Shown: in pieces, positions 33,790 to 43,021 of the stretch
Numbering within the stretch: the stretch's first letter is position 1
Layout: the number at the start of each line of letters is the position of its first letter
Source: an uncultured Propionibacteriaceae bacterium
Lineage (GTDB): Bacteria; Actinomycetota; Actinomycetes; Propionibacteriales; Propionibacteriaceae
NCBI GenBank assembly: GCA_937965785.1
Contig: CALCKT010000062.1
Coordinates: forward strand, 62,001-126,000
Direction: 5' to 3'
DNA: 64,000 nucleotides
The notes under the pieces: generated by a model
What the model saw: the letters and a program-made list of their open reading frames with translations, nothing else
Told to the model about the DNA's origin: nothing
Databases searched by the model: none
Program-made: the position numbers and the translations under genes

Positions 33790-34629
33790 TCACGACGTTC
33801 GTGGGTTGGGTTCCGGGTGGAGCAGTGTGCGCATCCGGCGGTACTTGGAGGTCAGGCGCTCCCGGGTGCTCTCGTCCAGCAGGGCCATGCGTGCCGGGTC
33901 GCAGTTGTCCGCCAGGTCGGCTTCCTTGACCTGGAGTCCCAGGGCCGAGGCCCGGATGCGCGCCGCGTAGTCCTCGGTGGGTTCGCCGGGTCTTTTGGTG
34001 ACCGCGGTGACGGCGTCGATCACTTCCGCGGGAATGCCGACGGCCGCCAGGTCGGCCGTGGTCGTCGGGGTGTCCTCCAGGACATCGTGCAGCCATCCGG
34101 CGGCCACGGCCTGGGCTGAGGCCCCGGCGGCCTCCAAGCGTTCGGCGACCCGTCGGGGATGATCGATGTAGGGATTGCCGGCCTTGTCCTTCTGTGCCCC
34201 ATGTGCTTGGGTCGCCAGCCGGCGCGCTGTTTCCACCAGGGCCGGGCCGACGACCGGGCGATGTGCGCGCCCCTCCAGTGACTCATCCGGCAGGAAACTG
34301 GGCAGCCCCGCGATGTCCAATCCGAGCTCGGCGTTGCTCCGGCGTCTGGGGTCGAGCTCGAACCTCTTCAGGATCATCCCGTAGCGATGGTTGTCGTAAT
34401 GGGACAGCGAACACACCAAACCCCGGGCGGTCTCCGCCGAGACCTCCTCGAAATCGTGCTTACCGCGGCTGGACAACGCCCAACCCACATCGTCGTCGCC
34501 GACCCATTCCCCGAAGTTCGGGATCCACCGCCAGGTGGAGGCGCCGTCGCCCACGACCATCGCGGCCAGACTCGCGAACTCCCCATCCGGCCCCCGGGTG
34601 GCGTAGAAGTAAACCTTCTCATCCTGCAT
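33790..34629 (-). CDS. HD-domain guanosine polyphosphate hydrolase-like protein (SpoT/MESH1 type)
   Basis: A 279-residue protein. Residues about 135-279 match the HD hydrolase domain of RelA/SpoT and MESH1 small alarmone hydrolases: AHGAQKDKAGNPYIDHP (first metal-binding His region), GWLHDVLEDTP (HD motif) and VKEADLADNC (late Asp). It would remove pyrophosphate from (p)ppGpp. There is no synthetase domain; the N-terminal 130 residues (YFYATRGPDGEFASLAAMV) are a separate unknown domain. ATG 34629 is chosen over an upstream ORF start lacking a ribosome site. A dedicated alarmone hydrolase inside this cluster hints at growth-control signalling. Confidence 0.8.
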   Translation of the reverse strand: MQDEKVYFYATRGPDGEFASLAAMVVGDGASTWRWIPNFGEWVGDDDVGWALSSRGKHDFEEVSAETARGLVCSLSHYDNHRYGMILKRFELDPRRRSNAELGLDIAGLPSFLPDESLEGRAHRPVVGPALVETARRLATQAHGAQKDKAGNPYIDHPRRVAERLEAAGASAQAVAAGWLHDVLEDTPTTTADLAAVGIPAEVIDAVTAVTKRPGEPTEDYAARIRASALGLQVKEADLADNCDPARMALLDESTRERLTSKYRRMRTLLHPEPNPRTS

Positions 34630-34737
34630 CTCGCCCCAACCTCCTCGTTTCGACCAAACGACTTGACGCGTCCACAATATTCTTCGCGGGCTCGAGGCCG
34701 GAGTGCCGACGAGTTGGCCTGCTCACGCAGTACCTCC

Positions 34738-36798
34738 TCAGTCGGCGATCCCCTGGATGATCTCGATGCCCTCGGAGGCCAGGAGCGACCCCATGGTGTT
34801 GACGACGTTTTCGTCCAGCGACTGCTGGCCCTTCGTGAGTTCGTCCCACGATTTGTTGAAGTAGTGGCCCTCGCGACCGTTGCGGCGCTGGAAGTGGCTC
34901 CAGCGACGGTGTTCGGCGACGCTGAGGGTGAAAACCTGCTCGTCGGTCAGCGCGGGGGCGGGGGCTGGGTTTTTGCTGCGACGCCAGTCGAGGCCGATGG
35001 AGGCCAGTTTCACCGGGTAGTCCAGCACCACCGCCCGGTTGCTGCTCCTGTCGAACTCGGAGAGCTCCTCCCACGGGGTTTCCACCAGTCGCGATCCCGT
35101 CGGATTGCCCTCCGCCAACGCCTGCTGCCGGTAGCTTTCGTGCACCTGCTGCGCCAGGCGTTCGATGCTCTCGGAGTCCAGCAGTGGTGGGATGTCGCTG
35201 GTGATCGTCCAGCCGGAACGCTGCATCATCTCCGGCAGGCGGGAGGCCAGGTCGAGGGCCCACTGCTGCACGTCGTGGGGGTCGGCGTCGCTGGGCAGCG
35301 TCTCGGCGAGGAGCTTCCGCAATTTGAGCTGCATGGAGCGCAGCTGCGACGGTCCCGCCAGGGGAGCAGGCTCCAGGGGGATCCCGGGTTCCGCTTTCAT
35401 GCCGCCCGCCGCCAGCACCTCGCGGGCCGCCCTCGCGTCGCCCTGGGTGAGCAGGCCGATGCCCAGGTCCATCCGGTGCCGATCGGGTGTGACGTCGACG
35501 ATGTCGCCGCTGTTCTCGTCCCGCACGATGTCCGCGCTGAACAGGCTCGGGGAGTCCGGTGGCCAGCTCTCGGCGTCGCGACGAAGCTCGGCGCAAAGCA
35601 GGTCGGCCTCGTTGCGTTCCAGGACATTCGGGTCGGCCAGCAATGCGTCCCGGGAGATCAGCCGCACCCGGTCGGTGACGTCCCCGAACAGGTCCTTCCA
35701 GTGGGTGTTCTGGTCCACGACCAGGCCGATGTGAGTGGTGGGGTCCTCCAGCAGCTCCCTGGCGATGGTCACCGCTTTGCTGGATTCCGTCAGCGCCAGA
35801 TAGACCCGGATGCCGCCGACCGTTCCCCTGCCCTTCTCCGGTGGCACCCAGGTGTCGCGGAACTCGTTGACCCTGGCCTCGACGCACGCGGGGAGCAGGG
35901 TCGTCTGCTCCGCCTGCACGGCGTCGCCGAATTTCTGGACCAGCTCGCCGGCCCAGCCGGTTCGTTCGCCCAGGCAGAGAACGCGGGGCCGCCAGCCGTC
36001 GTGCTGCCAGCCGAGGATGATGCGACGCGTCAGCTCGGCTGCCAGGGGGCCGTCGCCCACGACCACGGGGTCGGGGACGGCGGCGTCGCTGGGGAAGGGC
36101 GGGCACAGCCGCAGGGTTTCCAGCGCCAGCTGGGTCACGCGACACACCGTGCGGGCGGCGTCCGAGGAGTTGCGCGTCCACTGCCGGGCCAGGGCGGGGG
36201 AGTCGAACAGCGCCAGCGGTTGGGTCTTCGGGGCGGTCGAGGCGACGCGGCAGACCAGGTTCGCGGTCTCGTTGTCGTCGCCGCCGACTATCACCACGTC
36301 CTCGGCGCCGCGAAGCACCCCCGTCAGGTGCGGGTCGCTGAGGTCCGGGAGAACCGAGACGCCCCTGCCCGCCAGCCAGGCCTGGTCGGAGGGGTCGAGG
36401 TCACCGACCACCACGACCTTGGTACCTGCCTTGCGGTAGGTGTCGTTGCCGGCCAGCGACGCCGCCTCCGGGCCGTTGCCGACCACGACGACGTGGTTCC
36501 TGCGCCGTTTGGCGTCGAAGAGCTTTCGTCGTTGCGTAAGAACTGTCAGGAGGACCTGCATCACCGCGATGAACGCGACTCCCACCGCAATCCAGCGCGC
36601 AATGTCCAGGGGAATGGAGTAGGCCTCCTCCGGCATCTCCAGGACGAACAGCTGGATCGCGCGGTAGAACGCCTCTTCCACCCCGATGTCCGGTTTCGCC
36701 ACCAACCAGCCCCAGGTGCCGAGACCCAGCACCACGGCGACCACTACTGTCCCGAGCAGGTACCACCGGCCCAAGCCCCGGTCCTTGTGATTTTCCAT
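34738..36798 (-). CDS. Membrane protein with RCK/TrkA-N-like core and C-terminal RyR domain
   Basis: A 686-residue protein. Two transmembrane helices lie near residues 15-33 and 60-80. A Rossmann-like domain follows (RNHVVVVGNGPEAASLAGND, then TKVVVVGDLDP), as in RCK/TrkA-N nucleotide-sensing domains, and a second similar unit near 250 (DPVVVGDGPLAAELTRR). The last 75 residues are a RyR domain (EHRRWSHFQRRNGREGHYFN), known from ryanodine receptors and from bacterial conflict-system proteins, where it is thought to bind nucleotide ligands. ATG 36798 or GTG 36804 both fit the GGAGG site. This looks like a ligand-gated membrane sensor or effector. Confidence 0.82.
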   Translation of the reverse strand: MENHKDRGLGRWYLLGTVVVAVVLGLGTWGWLVAKPDIGVEEAFYRAIQLFVLEMPEEAYSIPLDIARWIAVGVAFIAVMQVLLTVLTQRRKLFDAKRRRNHVVVVGNGPEAASLAGNDTYRKAGTKVVVVGDLDPSDQAWLAGRGVSVLPDLSDPHLTGVLRGAEDVVIVGGDDNETANLVCRVASTAPKTQPLALFDSPALARQWTRNSSDAARTVCRVTQLALETLRLCPPFPSDAAVPDPVVVGDGPLAAELTRRIILGWQHDGWRPRVLCLGERTGWAGELVQKFGDAVQAEQTTLLPACVEARVNEFRDTWVPPEKGRGTVGGIRVYLALTESSKAVTIARELLEDPTTHIGLVVDQNTHWKDLFGDVTDRVRLISRDALLADPNVLERNEADLLCAELRRDAESWPPDSPSLFSADIVRDENSGDIVDVTPDRHRMDLGIGLLTQGDARAAREVLAAGGMKAEPGIPLEPAPLAGPSQLRSMQLKLRKLLAETLPSDADPHDVQQWALDLASRLPEMMQRSGWTITSDIPPLLDSESIERLAQQVHESYRQQALAEGNPTGSRLVETPWEELSEFDRSSNRAVVLDYPVKLASIGLDWRRSKNPAPAPALTDEQVFTLSVAEHRRWSHFQRRNGREGHYFNKSWDELTKGQQSLDENVVNTMGSLLASEGIEIIQGIAD

Positions 36799-36836
36799 GG
36801 CCACACCAACCTCCAAGAATCGACCTCACGACTCCA

Positions 36837-36844
36837 TGACGGAC
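36837..36844 (-). promoter_or_regulatory. GTCCGTCA element before RyR gene
   Basis: Reads TATTGTCCGTCATGGAG on the minus strand, 38 nt upstream of ATG 36798. Confidence 0.5.
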
Positions 36845-36856
36845 AATAGGGGGCGA

Positions 36857-36965
36857 GCGGACCGTGTTGAAACCATCTTGCGCGTGTCCGGGGACCCGGG
36901 GCCGGGTGGTTTATACTTGGGTTGCTCTCTTGTGCGGCCCGGCTCGACCGGCCTTGAGGGTGGTT
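36857..36965. repeat. Degenerate family A repeat, copy 4
   Basis: Diverged copy with GTGTTGAAACCATC on one side and GGCCCGGCTCGACCGGCCTTGAG on the other split by loop sequence. It lies between the divergent RyR and OmpA-like genes. Confidence 0.4.
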
Positions 36966-36987
36966 CCCGGCGGGATGGGAAGTTTTT

Positions 36988-37020
36988 GGAAAACCCTGAA
37001 ATCCTCGCCGCGGGGACCTA
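36988..37020 (+). promoter_or_regulatory. Shared promoter-like pattern before 37030
   Basis: GGAAAACCCTGAAATCC followed by ACCTA; the distance from ACCC to ACCTA is 23 nt, exactly as at 44369-44403. ACCTA ends 9 nt before the ATG, so the ribosome site (GGGGAG) would lie at the very 5' end of the message. Confidence 0.5.
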
Positions 37021-37029
37021 CTGGGGAGT

Positions 37030-38241
37030 ATGAAGAATATTTCGTTCTCCCGCCGGTTCCTTACGACCTGCGTCGTCATCTGCGTCCTGTTCGGGCTCGT
37101 CTCCTGTTCCTCCGATGAAGGCGAGAAGCCGTCGCTGACCACCGACGGCGTCGTTCTGATCACCAACTCGCACGCCAACGTGCCCAGACCCGACCTGTCG
37201 AAGGGTGTTTCCCAGCTGCTGGGCGACGCCCTCGACCAGGGGCTTCCCGTGGTCGTGGTTTCCGCCGACGGCACCCCCGAGGTCGCCGACCTCGGCGACC
37301 TGAAGGTGGACACCGTCAACCCGGATGTCCAGCGGGAAAGCCGGAAACAGGTCATGAACCGCATCAGGGCGGGCATCACAGTGCTCCCGAACGCCGACGG
37401 TGCCGCCTCCTACGACGCCTTCGCGGTCGCGATCAAGCAGGCGAGCTCCGAGGGCATGAGGCGCCCGACCTTCGTCTGCATCGAATGCGGCCTCGACACC
37501 CAGGGCCCGATCAACATGGCGCGCGAGGAAATCCTCACCAGCGACGCGGAGAGCATCGCCGCTTCCCTGAAGGAAACCGGCCAGCTCGTCACTTTCGGTG
37601 ACAGGTTCGAGCAGGCCGACGTGATCCTCCAGTCGGTCGGCGCCACCGCCGCCCCGCAGCAGCCGTTCTCGCCGCGCGGCATCAGCAGGCTCACCGACAT
37701 CTGGAAGGGCGTGCTGACCGCGGGCGGCGCCACGGTCACCGTCGATGAATACCAGCCCTCCTCCGGGGAACCCATCAAAACCGACCACACGGTGCCGACC
37801 ATCACCCCGCCCGCCGACCCCACCGTCTCCCCGATAAAACCCTGTTCCCCGGAGGCCATCTCCTTCGACGGGGCCTCGGGGGCCAAGTTCCAGCCGGAGC
37901 TGAGCGAGTGGGTGGACGCGGCCGAGGCCCGCGAGGCGTTGCGGCCGGTCGCCGAGTGGCTCCGGGCGGACGCCACCCGCACCGCCGTCGTTTCCGGCAC
38001 CACCGTCGACATTCGCTCCGGCGACCCGGAGGAGGGCAAGACCCTTTCCCTGGCCCGGGCGAGGGTCGCCTCCGACCTGCTCGTCGAACTGGGAGCCGCT
38101 CCCGGGCAGATCACCGATGTCCGAGGTCTAGGTCCTCACTATTCCGGCCGCATCGAGGACCGGGAGGCCGACGGCACCCCGATACCGAGTCTCATGACGA
38201 AGAACCGCAAGATCATCGTCGAACTCGCCTCCCACTGTTGA
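37030..38241 (+). CDS. Lipoprotein with OmpA-like C-terminal domain
   Basis: A 403-residue lipoprotein (basic head, lipobox FGLVSC with Cys26). Residues 35-260 form an alpha/beta domain (TDGVVLITNSHANVPRP). The C-terminal 100 residues match the OmpA/MotB peptidoglycan-binding pattern (TLSLARARVASDLLVELG, VRGLGPHYSG, KNRKIIVEL). It would tether something to the wall on the outside of the membrane. It heads a four-gene plus-strand operon to 40529. Confidence 0.75.
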   Translation: MKNISFSRRFLTTCVVICVLFGLVSCSSDEGEKPSLTTDGVVLITNSHANVPRPDLSKGVSQLLGDALDQGLPVVVVSADGTPEVADLGDLKVDTVNPDVQRESRKQVMNRIRAGITVLPNADGAASYDAFAVAIKQASSEGMRRPTFVCIECGLDTQGPINMAREEILTSDAESIAASLKETGQLVTFGDRFEQADVILQSVGATAAPQQPFSPRGISRLTDIWKGVLTAGGATVTVDEYQPSSGEPIKTDHTVPTITPPADPTVSPIKPCSPEAISFDGASGAKFQPELSEWVDAAEAREALRPVAEWLRADATRTAVVSGTTVDIRSGDPEEGKTLSLARARVASDLLVELGAAPGQITDVRGLGPHYSGRIEDREADGTPIPSLMTKNRKIIVELASHC

Positions 38242-38264
38242 CCTCCAACCGAAAGGAAACCGAC

Positions 38265-38993
38265 ATGACCCGCGCACCCGAGACCACCCCCGAGGAGGCC
38301 CACATCCCCCAGGCGCTGGGAACCTTCCTGCAGGAACCGGAAAAGCCCATGAAGTACTCCTGGTGGGCCCGATTCTGGGACCGCCGGGCCGGTCGTGCCG
38401 ACCGCACGAAACCTCCCGCCAACACCGGTGACATTCCCGTCGCCGACACCCCTTGGCTGCGGAGGCTCCGGGGCGAGTGCGGCACGATGATCGCCAAGGA
38501 GCGGGTCCGCACCGAGGCCCTCGTCGCGGTCATCGACCGGGAGCTGCAGGAGCTGCGCGCCCGCCACGACAGGGCTGAGGTCGTCATCGAACAGGCCTCA
38601 AACGCGGAGGGGCGGGTCTCGGCGCTGAAGATCACCGACGACGTGGTGGGCGCCGGGGAGTATTACAGCAGCCCCGAGGAGCGCATCCAGCGCCGGTGCC
38701 GGGAACGCACCCAGGCGATGGACCGGTTGAGGCGGCGGCGCGAGGCCGCGGAGGCCGAGCTGCTGGAGCTCGCCCCCCGAATCGAGGTGCTGACCCAGGA
38801 ACGCACCTCCCACTGGGTTCTTCTCCAGGAACGCTGCCGCAGGCTGGTCGAGTACCACCAGCGCCGCGCCGGCACCTACGTCCGCGCCATGGAACGCCGC
38901 CGCGACGGCGTCGTCTGGCGGGTCCCCGAACTCGACATCCCCGGATGGGCCGCCGCTCATCTTGGCACCGGCGGCCTGCCCGCCACCCACTGA
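38265..38993 (+). CDS. Coiled-coil protein, unknown function
   Basis: A 242-residue soluble protein: a linker with PMKYSWWARFWDRRAG, then about 140 residues of charged heptads (RVRTEALVAVIDRELQELRA, RERTQAMDRLRRRREAAEAE) typical of a long coiled coil. ATG 38265 follows GAAAGGAAACC; the longer upstream frame is a shadow of the preceding gene. It is the second gene of the operon. Confidence 0.6.
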   Translation: MTRAPETTPEEAHIPQALGTFLQEPEKPMKYSWWARFWDRRAGRADRTKPPANTGDIPVADTPWLRRLRGECGTMIAKERVRTEALVAVIDRELQELRARHDRAEVVIEQASNAEGRVSALKITDDVVGAGEYYSSPEERIQRRCRERTQAMDRLRRRREAAEAELLELAPRIEVLTQERTSHWVLLQERCRRLVEYHQRRAGTYVRAMERRRDGVVWRVPELDIPGWAAAHLGTGGLPATH

Positions 38994-39030
38994 ACCATTG
39001 GAACCCAGGAAAAGAAGAAAGGAACCGACA

Positions 39031-39681
39031 ATGAGCCTCCTCTCGTGGCTGAAAGGTCTGCGACGCCGACCCGAACCTCCCCGCGCTCGAGAACGCGCCC
39101 TGCCCGAACCGACACGGGTGAACCTCGCCGACGCGCAGGTCGAAACCGACTTCTTCGTCCGTCTCCCCGAGTGGAGTTCCTACGGCCCGAACCGGGTGGC
39201 CTGGGAGCTTCCCGACCAGGCCAGCCAGGAGGCGCGCTACCAGCAGCTCATCCAGGAGCACGCCGAGCGGGGTGGCCTGGACGGCCTGGTGCCGGACCTC
39301 ATGGACCGCCTCATCCACGAGGAGATGGACGAGCTGCGCCAGCGGGTTGACCAGGCCTACGAGGATGCCGTCGGGATGCTCGACTACTTCCACGAGCAGG
39401 CGAAGCTGGCGCAAACCCGGCTCTCCTTCCTGGTGCAGGACAGGCGCGGGAGGCTGGCCGTCGCCGAGCAGGGTTATGCCACGGCCTACGAGGAGCTGAC
39501 CGGTGAGGCGGTCGCGGTCCCGGATCAGCAGCCGGTCGGGATCGCCCCCATCCTGACCCCCACCCGTGTCGTGCCCTACCATCCGCAGCCCCTCGCCCGG
39601 GAGGAGGCCGCCGTGGAGCCGCACCGCGACGAGGACGACGGCCCGGGCGAGATGCCCGTCCCCGCCCAGCTCAGGCACTGA
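39031..39681 (+). CDS. Helical protein, unknown function
   Basis: A 216-residue protein with an amphipathic, basic N-terminus (MSLLSWLKGLRRRPEPP), a helical middle with coiled-coil character (MDELRQRVDQAYEDAVGMLD, QAKLAQTRLSFLVQDRRG) and an acidic tail. No family is recognised. ATG 39031 follows AAGAAAGGAACC. The N-terminus could bind membrane peripherally. Confidence 0.6.
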   Translation: MSLLSWLKGLRRRPEPPRARERALPEPTRVNLADAQVETDFFVRLPEWSSYGPNRVAWELPDQASQEARYQQLIQEHAERGGLDGLVPDLMDRLIHEEMDELRQRVDQAYEDAVGMLDYFHEQAKLAQTRLSFLVQDRRGRLAVAEQGYATAYEELTGEAVAVPDQQPVGIAPILTPTRVVPYHPQPLAREEAAVEPHRDEDDGPGEMPVPAQLRH

Positions 39682-39713
39682 CACCCCACCGGATCGAAGT
39701 CAAGGAGAAAACA

Positions 39714-40529
39714 ATGTCAACCATCGTCGACACCGCGGGCGTCCCGGACGCCAGGACCCCGCGGCGCCATTACCCGGGTCTCTACGTCCCGCCCGGTTTC
39801 TGGGTGATGTACGCGGTCGGGATAATCGGGTGTTCGGTGGACGCCATTCTGGCGCTCTGGGTCATCAACACGGGCTTCCGCTTGCTGATGGGGCTCTCGA
39901 TCCTGATCGTGGTCATGCTCGGGGCCATCGCGGCGGAGGCCGCCACCGCCGCCGCCATCTGCCTCAACAACGGCAAGAGGTGGCAGGCCGTCTTCGCGCT
40001 GATCGGAGTGGCGGTGCTGGGGATCCTGCTGGCCTGGGCCCGGATGACCTACGGCCTGTCCACGGAGGAGACGGGCGCCGCCCAGACCGACATATCTGCT
40101 GGTAACCAGACCCACGATGAGATCCCCGCGACCGCGATGATGCTGGGCCTCTACTGCGTGTCCATGATCAGCGTCTTCCTGGCCGCGATCAAGATCTTCC
40201 ACCCGGCCCGCGGACAGCTCCGCAAGCATGACAAGCAGCGTCGCAAGGTGTCACGGGAACTCGCCCCGCTGGAGGCCGACCTCGTCGCCATCCACGAACG
40301 CATCGCCACCCGCGCCGAGAGGTTCAAGAAGCTGTGCGAGCAGCGCGAGCAGGTCCAGCGGCAGGTCGACGCCCGGGAGGGTGCGCTGAAGGCGTTCAGC
40401 CGCGACGCCATCGCCAGGGCGCTCGGCGACCCGTCGTCGACGCCCCTGGTCAGGGCGCCCCACGAACCCGGGGAGGCGCCGGCGGGGTCGCAGGGATCCC
40501 CCATGCCGCCCCGTCCGTTCCCCGTGTAG
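39714..40529 (+). CDS. Membrane protein with cytosolic coiled coil
   Basis: A 271-residue protein with four hydrophobic segments (about 28-50, 58-82, 92-110 and 140-160) followed by a charged coiled coil (RQLRKHDKQRRKVS-like stretch to ADLVAIHERIATRAERFKKL) and a Pro-rich tail. It is the last gene of the operon, just upstream of a strong hairpin. It probably anchors the coiled-coil partners encoded by the two preceding genes. Confidence 0.6.
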   Translation: MSTIVDTAGVPDARTPRRHYPGLYVPPGFWVMYAVGIIGCSVDAILALWVINTGFRLLMGLSILIVVMLGAIAAEAATAAAICLNNGKRWQAVFALIGVAVLGILLAWARMTYGLSTEETGAAQTDISAGNQTHDEIPATAMMLGLYCVSMISVFLAAIKIFHPARGQLRKHDKQRRKVSRELAPLEADLVAIHERIATRAERFKKLCEQREQVQRQVDAREGALKAFSRDAIARALGDPSSTPLVRAPHEPGEAPAGSQGSPMPPRPFPV

Positions 40530-40534
40530 GGAAC

Positions 40535-40579
40535 CCGTGGCCGGTTGGGCCGGTATTGATCCGGCCCAACCGGCCACGG
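40535..40579. terminator. Strong 19-bp hairpin after 37030-40529 operon
   Basis: Perfect inverted repeat: 40535-40553 (CCGTGGCCGGTTGGGCCGG) pairs with 40561-40579 around a 7-base loop TATTGAT. There is no long T-tract, but the position 6 bp after the stop and the stem strength support termination. Confidence 0.65.
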
Positions 40580-40626
40580 CCGGGGCCGTTGTCCCTAGGA
40601 TGGCGGGGGACGAGAGGAGTCCCAGG

Positions 40627-41805
40627 ATGCAGTTCCAGAAATTATCGGACGAGCAGGTGGCGGAGCTGAAACGACCCCGGCCGGTGACCGCCGAACAGCT
40701 GAAAGATCTCAAGAAAGCGGTCGAGCGAAATTATGAAAACTACCTGGAATCCATCGAGAAAAAGGATGTCTGGGAGGCCGAGAAATATCTTCTTGAGGAG
40801 GCGGCTGCAGAGGTCGCAGAGAATCACTTGAAACGTCTTGACGAGGAATATAGACGCACCGGCCGGGCCGTTTTGTGGCTGTGCGAGGAGGTGAAATTCA
40901 AAGCTGATTGCTCGTACAAGCGAAAAGAGATTCTGGGGGATGTTAGAAAGATGACCGGGATCATCCAGGCTGGTCGGGGGAAAGAGATCTTCCAGGGTTC
41001 TCTGGGCGAGATGGATTCCTCGGGGGCATGGCAGGGCATCCCCGCGGCCGACACGCGACATCTGATGGAGAGCCGGCGAACTTCTGCGGAGGATCAGGCC
41101 ATTGCCGCGCTGCCATCCTTGGCCGCGATCCTGCTGCCCCGGATCCTTGAGGTGCTCGGAAGCCGCAGTGGGCACGGCTCCTTGAGCGCCGACCAGGTGG
41201 AGGCCGTGCAGGTGTTGCTGGCCATCGCGGTCCCGGAAATGCCGGCTCCCGAACACGTCGCAAAACTGCTGGAAAACTTCGAAGACGACCTCAGGGAGTG
41301 GCGAACCGACCTGGCGCGGGTGCGGATGGCCCGGAAGCAGAACCACCCGCTGCCCGACCCGGATCTTCGCACGCATTTTCCGAAGCCCACCGGCCAGAGC
41401 AAGGTCACGGGAGACATCAATCACAGCAGGGGAAAGATCCTGCTCTGTCTCTACCTGTTCGTGACGCTCGCGCCCGTCGATTCCGCCGTCATCAGAACCG
41501 GCGACATGAACAACCTGCTCGACGCGGTTTTTGGGCCGCGAAACAATCTTCCCACCCATCACAGGCGACTGCTCCAGAAGGCGGGCGCCTGCCTGGAAAA
41601 CGTCAAATCCGAATACCGGGTGGACACCGACGAACTGCACTCCCGGTGCCGGACCGACAACCGGTTCAAGACCCTCACCCCTGATCAACTGATCGGCATG
41701 CTGCACAACGCCGAGGACCGCTACGCGAGGCTCGTGCCCGGCCAACGACACCGGCCTCCGCGGTTCACGTGCGTTCTGCGCTGCCAAACCCACCATCCTG
41801 ATTGA
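40627..41805 (+). CDS. Unknown protein
   Basis: A 392-residue soluble protein. The first 150 residues are helical and coiled-coil-like (ELKRPRPVTAEQLKDLKKAV, AAAEVAENHLKRLDEEYRR). The remainder is mixed and ends with a Cys-containing tail. Base composition is slightly lower in G+C in the 5' part. No family is recognised. ATG 40627 follows GAGAGGAG; earlier in-frame codons run through the terminator hairpin. Confidence 0.6.
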   Translation: MQFQKLSDEQVAELKRPRPVTAEQLKDLKKAVERNYENYLESIEKKDVWEAEKYLLEEAAAEVAENHLKRLDEEYRRTGRAVLWLCEEVKFKADCSYKRKEILGDVRKMTGIIQAGRGKEIFQGSLGEMDSSGAWQGIPAADTRHLMESRRTSAEDQAIAALPSLAAILLPRILEVLGSRSGHGSLSADQVEAVQVLLAIAVPEMPAPEHVAKLLENFEDDLREWRTDLARVRMARKQNHPLPDPDLRTHFPKPTGQSKVTGDINHSRGKILLCLYLFVTLAPVDSAVIRTGDMNNLLDAVFGPRNNLPTHHRRLLQKAGACLENVKSEYRVDTDELHSRCRTDNRFKTLTPDQLIGMLHNAEDRYARLVPGQRHRPPRFTCVLRCQTHHPD

Positions 41806-41817
41806 GAGAACCATGAC

Positions 41818-42891
41818 ATGACCGACGAGAACATCCGCGACGCCGACATCGAGTTATTCCGGAAACTGTTCCGCCCCGCCCCGGCGGGAGCCGCCGGCCT
41901 CGACGAACTGGACGACGGATTCACCGAATCCCGCGCCCGGCGCATCCTTGGCGACCCGGAACTGCTTGATCATCTCAAAGCCCTGGCCGCGCGCGTCGAA
42001 CCCGGCGACGGCTGGATGTCGCAGGCGGCCGGGGAGGCCGCCCCGGCCAGCCGGGAGCTGCTGGGGGTGGCGCTGGCCGAACGATCCGGCGACCTGACTC
42101 CTGTGACCATCACCCGTGACGATGACGGTGTCCTGCTCACCCCCGAACCCCTCGCGAATGTGAAGGCGGACCAGCTGGCAGCGGTGGAGCTGCCGGGCGG
42201 TTTCGTCGCGTGGTTGCCGCAGGACCTGGGGCTCGCTCCCGTGGTTCGGTTCTCGGGTCCCGGGATCCCGGACTGGGTGGAGCTCGTCGCCGGAGTGCGC
42301 GCCGTTGAGGACCTGCGGGCCAACAGGTCGCGCACCGGCTGGGATCCCCTCGTGGTGGGGCCGCATCCGTTGAGCCGCTACGCTCTCGGCTGCTGGCTGG
42401 AGCGGCACCGGCCCACCGACATCCCGGAGAATGTGTTGCAGGCCGAGCTCGGGGCGTTGGCCTTCGAGTTCGCCGGGCTGCTGGGCGGTCCCGACGCGGC
42501 CCGCTGTTGGTTGTTCCCTCTGGGCGCCACCCTTGTCCGGTTGCATGACGAGATCCGAAAGTTGGGTGAGGGGGAAAGGGCGCTGGCGAGAGCGGGGGTC
42601 GCCAGCGCCACCGAAGCCTACCTGGCCACCTGCGGCGACGCCCCCGAGGCCGCCGACGTGGCCCGTGCCAAGGCGGGCGAAGCCTTGCCGTCGCCGTCCG
42701 TCCGGGAGGAGTTCGCCCTGGCGGCGGGCGGCCTGCTGGACGAGGAAGAGGAACAGGAACCCACCATCCCGAAGGAGTTTCTGCACCAGGTGGCGGAACG
42801 CCGTCGCCTCGCCAACTCCTTCACCCCGGTGCCCGGCGACGAACACGACCCGGAACACCCTTTCCTGGCGGAACTCCTGGCGTCGCGATAG
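41818..42891 (+). CDS. Unknown protein
   Basis: A 357-residue soluble protein, 12 bp after the preceding stop and thus probably co-transcribed. It contains an alpha/beta N-terminal half (GVALAERSGDLTPVTITRDD, LLTPEPLANVKADQLAAVEL) and a helical C-terminal half with an acidic segment (LLDEEEEQEPTIP). No motif is recognised. Confidence 0.6.
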   Translation: MTDENIRDADIELFRKLFRPAPAGAAGLDELDDGFTESRARRILGDPELLDHLKALAARVEPGDGWMSQAAGEAAPASRELLGVALAERSGDLTPVTITRDDDGVLLTPEPLANVKADQLAAVELPGGFVAWLPQDLGLAPVVRFSGPGIPDWVELVAGVRAVEDLRANRSRTGWDPLVVGPHPLSRYALGCWLERHRPTDIPENVLQAELGALAFEFAGLLGGPDAARCWLFPLGATLVRLHDEIRKLGEGERALARAGVASATEAYLATCGDAPEAADVARAKAGEALPSPSVREEFALAAGGLLDEEEEQEPTIPKEFLHQVAERRRLANSFTPVPGDEHDPEHPFLAELLASR

Positions 42892-42918
42892 CCGGGCGGT
42901 TTGCCCTCGCCCTGTCCT

Positions 42919-42988
42919 GGTTCGCTTGCCTCGTGGTCGTGTGCTTGCGCTGTAGCGCTGGCGTTTGACCGGAAGGCTGGCGGACGAC
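42919..42988 (+). repeat. Intergenic repeat family B, copy 2
   Basis: Same core as 16036-16119, including hairpin GCGCTGTAGCGC and GCTGGCGTTTGACCGGAAGG, followed by one further unit GCTGGCGGACGACGG. It lies between convergent genes. Confidence 0.75.
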
Positions 42989-43021
42989 GGGTGGGTGAGC
43001 GGGTCTCGTTGAGGCGATCGT

